From JAHJTW01 sp964545545 (GTDB taxonomy: Bacteria; Krumholzibacteriota; Krumholzibacteriia; LZORAL124-64-63), in the NCBI GenBank assembly GCA_964545545.1, contig CAZJGK010000036.1, positions 1 through 28,461 of the forward strand: 28,461 nucleotides of DNA, in the 5' to 3' direction. The notes beneath the pieces are model-generated. The model searched no databases. It saw only the letters and a program-made list of their open reading frames with translations, and was not told the origin of the DNA. A program made the translations under genes and the position numbers. Positions 16,086-23,147 of this stretch are shown one piece after another; positions within the stretch are counted from its first letter, which is position 1; each line of letters opens with the position of its first letter.

Positions 16086-16519
16086 TGGCGACAGTGACGC
16101 GCAGCGAGGCGGAATTGCTTATCGCGGGTGTGAGGGTATTGCATCACCTGCAAGGCCGGTCGCCGACGCCGGAGGAGCTGGCTGATCTGCTGGGCATGAG
16201 CGCCAGCAGTGTGCGCCTTCAGGTGGCCGTACTCGGGGAACTGGGTGCCATGACCCTGGTGGAAAGCGCTTTTGAGAACCATGTGGAAATCGGGGATCCG
16301 CAGGCCCTGGAAAATCTGCCCGATGAGGAAGGACCGGCCATCACCGATGACCTGCGCGCTTTTGATCAACGCAAGCAGGAAGAGGCGGAGAAGATGTCCC
16401 GCCTGTTTTCCTCGGGCGAGACGGCCAAGCGCAAGCAAATGAAACTTGATGAGATGGAACGCGGCCTGGGGAATTTTCACAAACAGAAACCCCGGAATCC
16501 CTTCGGGGATGATAAGTGA
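16085..16519 (+). CDS. Small winged-helix DNA-binding protein, unknown, coupled to mrfAB
   Basis: 144 aa from ATG 16085, overlapping the mrfB stop (TGATG). Residues 5-70 look like a winged helix: a first helix ELLIAGVRVLHHL, the helix-turn-helix TPEELADLLGMSASSVRLQVAVLGELGA, then the wing MTLVESAFENHVEIGD. The second half is charged and helical (about 85-130), probably coiled coil, with a basic end KQKPRNPFGDDK. I do not recognise a named family. Translational coupling suggests a job with MrfA/MrfB, either regulating them or loading them on DNA; this is inference. Confidence 0.75.
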   Translation: MATVTRSEAELLIAGVRVLHHLQGRSPTPEELADLLGMSASSVRLQVAVLGELGAMTLVESAFENHVEIGDPQALENLPDEEGPAITDDLRAFDQRKQEEAEKMSRLFSSGETAKRKQMKLDEMERGLGNFHKQKPRNPFGDDK

Positions 16520-16549
16520 GGCCAGGTACCTGGGGGCGAACTCATGAAA

Positions 16550-16577
16550 ACGGCCCGGGCGGAAATGCCCGGGCCGT
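16550..16577 (-). terminator. Terminator hairpin between convergent genes, oriented for the ppiD-like gene
   Basis: ACGGCCCGGGC (16550-16560) pairs perfectly with GCCCGGGCCGT (16567-16577) around a 6-nt loop. On the minus strand it is followed by TTTT (complement of 16546-16549); on the plus strand the following bases are not T-rich. It therefore best terminates the minus-strand gene and may also slow plus-strand readthrough. Confidence 0.85.
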
Positions 16578-16610
16578 AATGGTGATAATGGTGGGCAGTC
16601 GGCCTGTGCG

Positions 16611-18431
16611 CTAGCGCCGTCCGGCCCTGGCGTACCGATAATCCACGATATCGGCCGCGGCTTTCTGGTCATCCAACCATTTCTGGCCGATCTTGCCTTG
16701 GGCCTGATTCAACAGGTATCCCATGATGCCGTCCTTGCGCTGCTGGAAGTCCTTTTCGTCAAAAGGCTTGATCCACAGGGGAATCGCCGCGAACATTCCG
16801 CGCTGGGTCTGGATCTCGGGGATCAACGTGCCCACGGTGTCGGCGAGGACAAGCTTGTTGAAGTCGGTCCCGTAACCCACCTGGGGAATGTTGGTGTTGA
16901 CGTTGAAGGTGTCGGTCACCGCATGGATCAGTCCGAATTTGGCGGCGACGGCCGCCATGGTTGAACCCATCTGGACCTCACCCACGGCCGGGTTCAGTTT
17001 TTCCCGGGCCAGGTCGGCCAACTTCTCGGACTTAACCGCGCCGATAACTCTACCCCGGACTGTTTTGAGGGGCTCCGGCCCGGCCGGGACTTTTTGTCCG
17101 GAAAGAATCACATAGTAACAATCCTTGTTCTCGAAAATTGTACTGATGTTGCCCGGTTCGGAGGCCGAGAGCCATTGGCTGCCTTCCAGGGAAAGAGGCA
17201 GGCCGGGAATATCCCTGCTCGGGGAAAAAGGCTCCACGGTGTGCAGATCCAGGGAATCGGCCTTGGCCTGGGTGACGAAGTCCGCGCTGGTCACCGCATC
17301 CAGGAAATCCGAAGCCCGGGTGTGGACCTCGTCAAGGGTGGCCGGCCCGGGGGATACCTTCAGGAGAATGTGGCGGGCGTGAACCTTGACCACTTCGCCG
17401 CTGGCGGGATCCTTTTCCTGGTCGAGAACCTCGATCAGATGATAACCGAAGGGGGTCTTGACAGGCTCGCTGACCTCGCCCACGGGTAGGCTGAAGGCCG
17501 CCTTGGTAAACGGTTCAACCATGCGCTTGCGGTCGAAGGTGCCCAGGTCGCCGCCGTTGTCCGCGGTGGAATCCTCGCTGTATTCCTTGGCGGCATCGGC
17601 GAAGGATTTCTTCCCCGAAATGATCTCGGTGCGAATGTCCTGGATATAGCTGCGCACGTCCGCATAATCGGCCGCGCTCGGCTCCTTGGGGAACCGGACA
17701 AAACTGCAGGCGACCTTGGCCTCGCCCTGGAAATCGTCCAGGTGATTGTTGTAGTAGGCCGTGATTTCAGAATCGGAAGGTGCCGAAGCTTCCAGGTCCG
17801 AGAAGGAAATCCCCATGAATTCGGCCACCGCGCGCCCCGTCTGGCGGAGGTATTCAGCCTTGACGGCGGCGTCGTCGACCGTGGCTCCGGCCGTGATGAT
17901 GGTCATCAATTTCTGGCGGGGCAGGATGAAGGTCCGGATATAGTTTTCGGCCCGGGACCAGTCGATATTGGGATTCTGCAGGTCGGCATAGTATTTTTCC
18001 ATATCGACCTTGCCGTCCTTGTCGCGATAATTCGCCAACAACTCCTGGGGGGGGTTGTTCTTGAATGTATCAAGGACCTCCTGGTCCGTGACCTTGATCT
18101 TGTCTTTCTTGATGGCCTGCTCGACCAGGGCATCCTGCACCAGTTCGTCCCATCCCCGCTGGCGGGCCATGGCGAACTGGTCGGCGGTTAGCTCGCGATC
18201 GGGGAATTGCTGGTGCAGCATATCGGTTTGCTGCTTCACGGCCTGATCGTAGGCCTGGGCCATGAGTTTGGTGCCGTTGACCTTGCCGATGACGCCGGGT
18301 TCGTACTTCTTGGATGTACCGGGGGCCTGGCAACCCCTGCCGGTCAGACCGCCCAGAACCAGGAACAGGACGAAGGAGCCGGCGATCACCCAGTAGAAAA
18401 CCTTGGCCTGGGAACGCAAAAACTTGAACAT
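16611..18431 (-). CDS. PpiD/SurA-type periplasmic peptidyl-prolyl isomerase and chaperone
   Basis: 606 aa on the minus strand from ATG 18431, chosen because AAGGGGAAG precedes it and the protein then begins with the PpiD-like anchor MFKFLRSQAKVFYWVIAGSFVLFLVLG. Order: one N-terminal membrane helix (about 12-30), SurA_N-like chaperone region (about 38-200), and a parvulin domain (about 238-340) with FADAAKEYSED, GGDLGTFDRKRMVEPF and FGYHLIEV. A second, more degenerate parvulin-like unit follows (about 348-447, starting VHARHILLKV). It assists folding of proteins emerging into the periplasm. It is divergent from glnA and closed by the 16550-16577 hairpin. Confidence 0.9.
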   Translation of the reverse strand: MFKFLRSQAKVFYWVIAGSFVLFLVLGGLTGRGCQAPGTSKKYEPGVIGKVNGTKLMAQAYDQAVKQQTDMLHQQFPDRELTADQFAMARQRGWDELVQDALVEQAIKKDKIKVTDQEVLDTFKNNPPQELLANYRDKDGKVDMEKYYADLQNPNIDWSRAENYIRTFILPRQKLMTIITAGATVDDAAVKAEYLRQTGRAVAEFMGISFSDLEASAPSDSEITAYYNNHLDDFQGEAKVACSFVRFPKEPSAADYADVRSYIQDIRTEIISGKKSFADAAKEYSEDSTADNGGDLGTFDRKRMVEPFTKAAFSLPVGEVSEPVKTPFGYHLIEVLDQEKDPASGEVVKVHARHILLKVSPGPATLDEVHTRASDFLDAVTSADFVTQAKADSLDLHTVEPFSPSRDIPGLPLSLEGSQWLSASEPGNISTIFENKDCYYVILSGQKVPAGPEPLKTVRGRVIGAVKSEKLADLAREKLNPAVGEVQMGSTMAAVAAKFGLIHAVTDTFNVNTNIPQVGYGTDFNKLVLADTVGTLIPEIQTQRGMFAAIPLWIKPFDEKDFQQRKDGIMGYLLNQAQGKIGQKWLDDQKAAADIVDYRYARAGRR

Positions 18432-18657
18432 TGTTAACTTCCCCTTGCAGGAAAAGATGAGGGTTGCCGCAGGGGTCGCGATCGGAAAGCCCGCAGGCGG
18501 CCCGGCATTGACTTGGAAACAATATGGTAAGATGGCAGAAGTTGGCCGGATTCTCAAGCAGCTGGTTTGCCGAAGCCCCTTTTTTTGATACTTTGCTCCC
18601 GGGGCCATTCGGGTCACCGTGGTGCCGGAAATTACTTGTCCAGGAGGAAATCAGTCC
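18432..18657. promoter_or_regulatory. Divergent ppiD-glnA intergenic region
   Basis: This 226-bp gap must hold promoters for both genes. On the plus strand TTGACT (18508-18513) resembles a -35 box, but no well-spaced -10 follows (TAAGAT at 18528 is only 14 bp away). TGATACT near 18586-18592 resembles a -10 without a good -35. No nitrogen-type sigma54 box with correct spacing was found. Exact promoters are therefore not called. Confidence 0.4.
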
Positions 18658-20043
18658 ATGAACCAGGATTTCGTTCGACCATTTTCCGCTGGTGTCATCG
18701 CACCGGAGGCTGAACAAAAACAACTGTTGAGCACCATGGAAAAACACGCCGTTAAATTCCTGCGGTTGATATTCACGGATATTCTCGGGCACAGCAAGAA
18801 CGTGGAAGTGCCGGGCAGCCAGTTTGCCAAAGCTTTGCGGGGGGAAATCATGTTCGATGGGTCTTCCATCGAGGGGTTTGCCCGCATCGAGGAATCGGAC
18901 ATGCTGCTGGTGCCGGACCTGGAGACCTTCGCCATATTCCCCTTTGCCGAAGGGGGCCAGACGGTCGCGCGCCTGATCTGTGATGTCTACAACGCCGACC
19001 GTACGCCCTTTGCGGGTTGCCCGCGGCTGACCCTCAAGAGGTTGCTGGAACGTTTTCAGAAGCTGGATCTCATGCCTGTCTGCGGCCCGGAGCTGGAGTT
19101 TTTTCTCTTTCACACCAACGAACTTGGTGAGGCCACCACGCAGACCCACGACACCGGCGGGTATTTCGATCTGTCCCCGGTGGATCTGGGGGAGGATGCC
19201 CGCCGGGATATCGTCGATGCCCTGGAAGCCATGGGCTTCGAGATCGAGGCTGCCCACCACGAGGTGGCTCCCGGCCAGCATGAGATCGACTTCAAGTATG
19301 CCGAGGCGCTGGTGACGGCGGACCGGGTCACCACGTTCCGGCTGGTGGTCAAGAAGATCGCCCAGGATTACGGTCTGCACGCGACCTTCATGCCCAAACC
19401 CCTGGCCGGGGTGAACGGATCGGGTATGCACACGCATCAATCCCTGTTTCGCGAGGTCGACGGCCAGCCGCGGAACCTGTTTTTCGATCCCGAGGCGGAG
19501 AACCAGCTCAGCGAGACCATGCTCCACTACATCGGGGGCCTGCTGCACCACGCGCGATCCTTCGTCGCCATCACCAACCCCCTGGTCAATTCCTACAAAA
19601 GGCTGGTGCCCGGCTATGAAGCACCCACCAATGTGGCCTGGTCCGATCACAACCGTAGCCCGCTGATTCGGGTGCCCGCCCGGCGACGCGCAGGCACCCG
19701 CTGTGAAGTACGGGTTCCCGACCCGGCCTGCAATCCCTATCTGGCCTTCACCGTGATGCTGGCCGCGGGATTGGACGGGATCGAAAACCGCCGGGATCCC
19801 GGGCCCCCGGTCAACCGCAACGTGTTCGCCATGAACGACCAGGAAAAGGACGCCCTGGGCATCCGGCAATTGCCGCGCGATCTATGGGAGGCCGTCGAGG
19901 AACTGGCCGGTAACCAGGTCATGCAGACCGCTCTGGGCGAGCACATTTTCAAGCATTTCATAGAGGCCAAGCAGGCGGTGTGGCGCCAGTACAGCGCCCA
20001 GGTCGGGCAGTGGGAATTGGATCGATATCTCGGGGCCTATTGA
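18658..20043 (+). CDS. glnA: Glutamine synthetase type I (short GSI-alpha-like)
   Basis: 461 aa from ATG 18658, with AGGAGG at 18642-18647. GS signatures are complete: DGSSIEGFARIEESDM, CGPELEFFLF, HHEVAPGQHEIDFKY, the KPLAGVNGSGMHTHQSLF ATP region and NRSPLIRVPA. The enzyme joins ammonium to glutamate with ATP and is the entry point of nitrogen assimilation. Length and motifs resemble the Bacillus/Thermotoga GSI-alpha group. The NLYDLP adenylylation site of the beta group is missing; the corresponding segment reads RNVFAMNDQE, with phenylalanine in place of tyrosine. Control by GlnE is therefore unlikely, and feedback or partner-protein control is inferred. Confidence 0.96.
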   Translation: MNQDFVRPFSAGVIAPEAEQKQLLSTMEKHAVKFLRLIFTDILGHSKNVEVPGSQFAKALRGEIMFDGSSIEGFARIEESDMLLVPDLETFAIFPFAEGGQTVARLICDVYNADRTPFAGCPRLTLKRLLERFQKLDLMPVCGPELEFFLFHTNELGEATTQTHDTGGYFDLSPVDLGEDARRDIVDALEAMGFEIEAAHHEVAPGQHEIDFKYAEALVTADRVTTFRLVVKKIAQDYGLHATFMPKPLAGVNGSGMHTHQSLFREVDGQPRNLFFDPEAENQLSETMLHYIGGLLHHARSFVAITNPLVNSYKRLVPGYEAPTNVAWSDHNRSPLIRVPARRRAGTRCEVRVPDPACNPYLAFTVMLAAGLDGIENRRDPGPPVNRNVFAMNDQEKDALGIRQLPRDLWEAVEELAGNQVMQTALGEHIFKHFIEAKQAVWRQYSAQVGQWELDRYLGAY

Positions 20044-20085
20044 AGTAAGCGGCGGATCCCGTTCCCTCGGCTTTCCGGAGATGAT

Positions 20086-20520
20086 ATGTGGCATAATCCC
20101 GGTATCCTGGCGCTGGCAAGCGGTTTGCTGGCGCAGGCCGTCAAGGTTCTCGTGGAGCTTGTGGTCCACGGCCGTATGCGGCCGGGGCTGTTTTTTACAA
20201 ACGGCGGTATGCCCTCGAGTCATGCGGCCACCGTCACGACCCTGAGTTTTCTGGTGGCCCGCAGCGAAGGTCTGGATTCGGTGATGTTCAGTCTGGTTCT
20301 GATCTTCAGCCTCTTCGTCATTTTCGAGGCCACCGGATTGAGACAGGAAATGGGCAAGCAGGCCCAGCTTCTCAATGAACTGCTGGACGGCGGCGGACTG
20401 GGCTGGGAGGTTCTGCATGGAAAACGCCTGCGGGAACTGATGGGGCATACCTGGACCGAGGTTCTGGGAGGGATTGTCTGTGGAATTCTGGCGGCGCTGT
20501 GGTGGGCTCCCGGTTCCTGA
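20086..20520 (+). CDS. DUF212 / divergent PAP2 family membrane protein
   Basis: 144 aa from ATG 20086 with GGAG upstream. Hydrophobic helices alternate with the conserved family blocks: QAVKVLVELVVHGRMRPGLFFTNGGMPSSHAATVTTLSFLVARSEG at the start and GHTWTEVLGGIVCGILAALWW at the end. The PSSHA and GHTxxEVxxG blocks resemble the phosphatase sites of PAP2 enzymes. The family is annotated as divergent PAP2 (YuiD-like) and its activity is not established. It follows glnA by 42 bp and may be cotranscribed with it. Confidence 0.9.
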   Translation: MWHNPGILALASGLLAQAVKVLVELVVHGRMRPGLFFTNGGMPSSHAATVTTLSFLVARSEGLDSVMFSLVLIFSLFVIFEATGLRQEMGKQAQLLNELLDGGGLGWEVLHGKRLRELMGHTWTEVLGGIVCGILAALWWAPGS

Positions 20521-20563
20521 GTCATGATGGTCACCGCCGGATAAGGTTTTCATTAATTCAGCG

Positions 20564-20591
20564 TTGACATGGCTGTGAGCATGGTTAGAAT
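20564..20591 (+). promoter_or_regulatory. Sigma70 promoter for the parA-like gene
   Basis: A perfect -35 TTGACA (20564-20569) and a -10 TAGAAT (20586-20591, 5 of 6 matches) are separated by 16 bp. The predicted start is near 20598, leaving a leader of about 100 nt before ATG 20698. The leader contains only a weak 5-bp inverted repeat (CCGGT/ACCGG near 20645-20665). This is the best-matching promoter in the window. Confidence 0.75.
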
Positions 20592-20697
20592 GACCCCATA
20601 GGGCTTGGCTCGCATCTGCGGGCCGACCTTTCGAAATAGATGATCCGGTCCCAGGAATACCGGTCGGGCTAGGATGCTATGATCGAAAGGATTCGAT

Positions 20698-21771
20698 ATG
20701 AGAGTGATCGCCCTCGCCAACCAGAAAGGAGGCTGCGGAAAAACTACCTGCGCGACAAACCTTGCCGCAGCTTTATCCCAACGCGACCACAATGTTCTGT
20801 TGATCGACAATGATCCACAGGGACACGCCACGCTTGCTTTCGGTATCAGGGAACGGGACTTCTCCCTCAGCACTTACGATCTTTACCTGACCTCGGACAT
20901 CCTGGTGGAGGATGCCTTTCTCGAGGTTGCCGACGGCTTGCACCTTGTCCCGGCGGGTATCGAGCTGAGTGCCGTCGAACAGGAATTGGCCCGTGAACAC
21001 GACAAGGATCAGCGCCTGGGCATCAACTTGCGTCGCAGCGCCATGCCGTATGATTACGTCCTGATCGATTGTCCACCCAGTGTCAGCCTGTTGACCTTCA
21101 ACGCTCTGCTGGCCAGCGGCGAAGTGCTCATCCCCGTTGATCCCAGCTATTACAGCCTGCAGGCCCTGCGCAAGATGCGGGAGACCCTGGCCGTGCTGCG
21201 GGAACAAAGCCGCCATGACGTGGTGCCCCATGTCCTGATGTCGGACTTTGACACCCGACCGCTCTTTGTCCGCCGGATCATGGAGGAACTCGAAGAGGAG
21301 TGTGGTGCGGAACTTCTCGATACCATCATCCACCATACGGTGCGTTTCAAGGAGGCCGCCGGCAACGGGATGGCCGTCACCCGGTATGATCCTGAATCCC
21401 GGGGTGCTCTGGACTTCCGCCAGCTGGCCAGGGAACTGTCGGCGCAGGAAGTTGATCTGGATGTTGCGGGGCTGGACCGCTGGCACAGCCTCTTGCACGG
21501 CCCGCGGGTGGTCACCGGCGGCGTGCTGTTCGAGGCCGATTTCCCCCTGGCCAAGAAAGTCGCCATAACCGGGGATTTCAGCGCCTGGTCCACCGCAGGT
21601 CTTGCCATGTCACGGCGGTCCGATGGTGTCTGGGAGTGTCGTCTGGAACTTGGCAGTGGCCAGCATCAGTACCGCTTCATCGTGGATGGTTCCTGGTTGC
21701 CGGATCCGAACAACACCCAGATGGTGCCCAACGAATTCGGCGGCGCCAACAGCGTGGTGGTGGTGGCCTGA
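20698..21771 (+). CDS. ParA-type ATPase fused to a CBM48/AMPK-beta-like glycogen-binding module
   Basis: 357 aa, ATG 20698. Residues 1-255 are a ParA/Soj/MinD-class ATPase: deviant Walker A KGGCGKTT (10-17) with signature lysine K10, switch DNDPQG (37-42), and Walker B VLIDCPPS (121-128). Residues about 274-357 form a glycogen-binding E-set module: VAITGDFSAW (288-297), GQHQYRFIVDGSWLPDP (321-337), FGGANSVVVV (347-356). Compared with AMPK beta1, W100, W133 and N150 correspond to W297, W333 and N351, and K126 to R326, so the sugar-binding face looks largely kept. ParA proteins position cargo on the nucleoid; the added module suggests an alpha-glucan or protein cargo. No parB partner is adjacent. 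Domain calls are sure; the function is inference. Confidence 0.93.
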   Translation: MRVIALANQKGGCGKTTCATNLAAALSQRDHNVLLIDNDPQGHATLAFGIRERDFSLSTYDLYLTSDILVEDAFLEVADGLHLVPAGIELSAVEQELAREHDKDQRLGINLRRSAMPYDYVLIDCPPSVSLLTFNALLASGEVLIPVDPSYYSLQALRKMRETLAVLREQSRHDVVPHVLMSDFDTRPLFVRRIMEELEEECGAELLDTIIHHTVRFKEAAGNGMAVTRYDPESRGALDFRQLARELSAQEVDLDVAGLDRWHSLLHGPRVVTGGVLFEADFPLAKKVAITGDFSAWSTAGLAMSRRSDGVWECRLELGSGQHQYRFIVDGSWLPDPNNTQMVPNEFGGANSVVVVA

Positions 21772-21869
21772 ACCCCCGCGCGGGCAAAGGCGTTGATCGC
21801 CACCATATCAGTTCGATCGCGCATCATTTCCTGGGGGGCGGCCGGAAAGGTCGACCCCAAAATACGCGA

Positions 21870-22496
21870 GTGCTCGTTGCCGGCTGGCAGGATGAATGGC
21901 TTTCGGCCCGGGTGGGTGCGGCCCTGGTATCCCTTTGGCGGGGGCCGGACCCCGGCGGTTCGGCCTTGCCCCACGGGAGAGATCCCTCGGTGCGCATCCG
22001 GGAGGACGCGCGGGTTCAGCGCTCCGTTGCCTCCCTGGTCGGCATTCTTCCTGAATCTTCCGGAAGCGGGGATGGCTTTGCGGGGCTCAGCCTCGGCCAC
22101 CTGGGATTTCCTGCTCCGCAGCAACTGACAGCTCGCGAAACCCTGGTTCTGTCGGGCGACGGCGGCCTCTTGGGACATGGCCGGTGGCCGGTTCTGGCCT
22201 GGACCATGTCACCGAGTCAAATCCAGAACCGTTTGGCTGCTGTCTGCATGGGCAGAATCTGCAGGTTGATCGGCGCTTCGTATGCGGCAGTGCTGGTGGT
22301 CGGTGCCGGGAATGGGGAACCAATTGGGCAAGCTTCCCTTGTCAGGACTGGCGAGGGGCTTTACCGTACGGTTTCTGTTGCCGTGGGAACCGAATGTGCC
22401 GTCTTTTTTCCGGAAGTGGGCACATCGGGAATGGTTCGCAAGGGGACGGAAGCGGGACTCATCTCCCTTCTGCGGCAGGCGTTGCTACCGGAATGA
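21870..22496 (+). CDS. Hypothetical protein, start uncertain
   Basis: 208 aa from GTG 21870, the only ATG/GTG/TTG start in this frame between the parA-like stop and the body of the protein; it lacks a good ribosome site. The frame is open much further upstream, back into the parA-like gene, so a non-standard start or an internal sequencing frameshift are both possible. Composition (alternating hydrophobic strands and glycine turns: VLVAGWQDEW, RETLVLSGDGG, YAAVLVVGAGNGEP, VSVAVGTECAVFFPEVG) looks like a real alpha/beta protein. I do not recognise a family. It leads the polysaccharide locus and may be a regulatory or assembly protein for it. Confidence 0.6.
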   Translation: MLVAGWQDEWLSARVGAALVSLWRGPDPGGSALPHGRDPSVRIREDARVQRSVASLVGILPESSGSGDGFAGLSLGHLGFPAPQQLTARETLVLSGDGGLLGHGRWPVLAWTMSPSQIQNRLAAVCMGRICRLIGASYAAVLVVGAGNGEPIGQASLVRTGEGLYRTVSVAVGTECAVFFPEVGTSGMVRKGTEAGLISLLRQALLPE

Positions 22497-22574
22497 CTCG
22501 GACTCCCGGCCCGGTGTCCGGATCCTCTGCTGGGGCGGCAAGGCGTATGAGGCATTCAATCGTCAGGAGAAATG

Positions 22575-23147
22575 GTGAAACGCCTGGTTTTCCTGGTTGT
22601 CGTTGCGGGCGGATTATGGCTCGGCTTTTCCGCTGCTTCGGCGAGTGGGGACACGTTGACAAGTGGCGGCCAGGTCTTGGGCAGGCCTGGATATCTGATC
22701 ATTTCCGCTGCCCGGGATTCGACGGCAGGCTATCGTTGGTCCACCGCGCCGGAATCCGGCCAGAAGTCGCTCGTCTGGGACTGCGGCCTTTTGGTCTTGC
22801 CGGATTCCCTGATTCTGGAGCCATTCGGGGCCGATGATCTGGGCGTGGCCACCGCCCCGGGTTTGCGGGGGAGCGGCGGTGGGGGAGCGCTGGCTTTTCG
22901 GGATGGCCGCTTTAAGATCGATCAACCGCTATTGCTGACCGATGGCTTGATTTCCCTTTACATCGCAGATGGAGAGCTGGAAATCAGGGGGGCTCAAATC
23001 CGCTATCTGCCGCCGGGATCGGATCAGAAAAAATCCACTACGGTGGCGGACCCCAGGGCCGGTTTTCTGCTGATGTCGGGGATCGTGGTGTTGATCGTTG
23101 TCTTGATGCGGCGAGCCCGCCTGCACGCCCGGAAATTGAAACAATGA
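22575..23147 (+). CDS. Exported protein with C-terminal membrane anchor, unknown
   Basis: 190 aa from GTG 22575, preferred over ATG 22572 because AGGAG (22565-22569) lies 5 bp before the GTG but only 2 bp before the ATG. An N-terminal signal peptide (about 4-25, ending SAASA) is followed by a soluble beta-rich part. A single membrane segment FLLMSGIVVLIVVLM (about 161-175) and a short arginine/lysine-rich end RRARLHARKLKQ close the protein. This layout resembles surface proteins anchored through a C-terminal helix. No PEP or LPXTG sorting motif is visible. It overlaps the following polymerase/ligase gene by 4 bp, so a polysaccharide-related envelope role is inferred. Confidence 0.78.
   Translation: MKRLVFLVVVAGGLWLGFSAASASGDTLTSGGQVLGRPGYLIISAARDSTAGYRWSTAPESGQKSLVWDCGLLVLPDSLILEPFGADDLGVATAPGLRGSGGGGALAFRDGRFKIDQPLLLTDGLISLYIADGELEIRGAQIRYLPPGSDQKKSTTVADPRAGFLLMSGIVVLIVVLMRRARLHARKLKQ

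Noticed and set aside
18533..18550. Possible sigma54 promoter upstream of glnA (TGGCAG...TTGGC)
   Set aside because: The GG and GC elements are 9 rather than 10 bp apart and the flanking consensus is poor.
18070..19869. 599-codon minus-strand frame across glnA and the ppiD start
   Set aside because: It crosses glnA and the divergent promoter region and runs in a different frame over the confirmed ppiD N-terminus; an artefact of GC-rich sequence.
21793..22128. TTG-started alternative frame at the unknown gene
   Set aside because: It has a better ribosome site (AAAGG) but arginine/proline/serine-rich shadow-like composition; the overlapping frame ending at 22496 is longer and more protein-like.
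23085..23147. PEP-CTERM/exosortase signal at the end of the exported protein
   Set aside because: The helix and basic tail are there but no PEP motif precedes them; reported only as an unusual tail.
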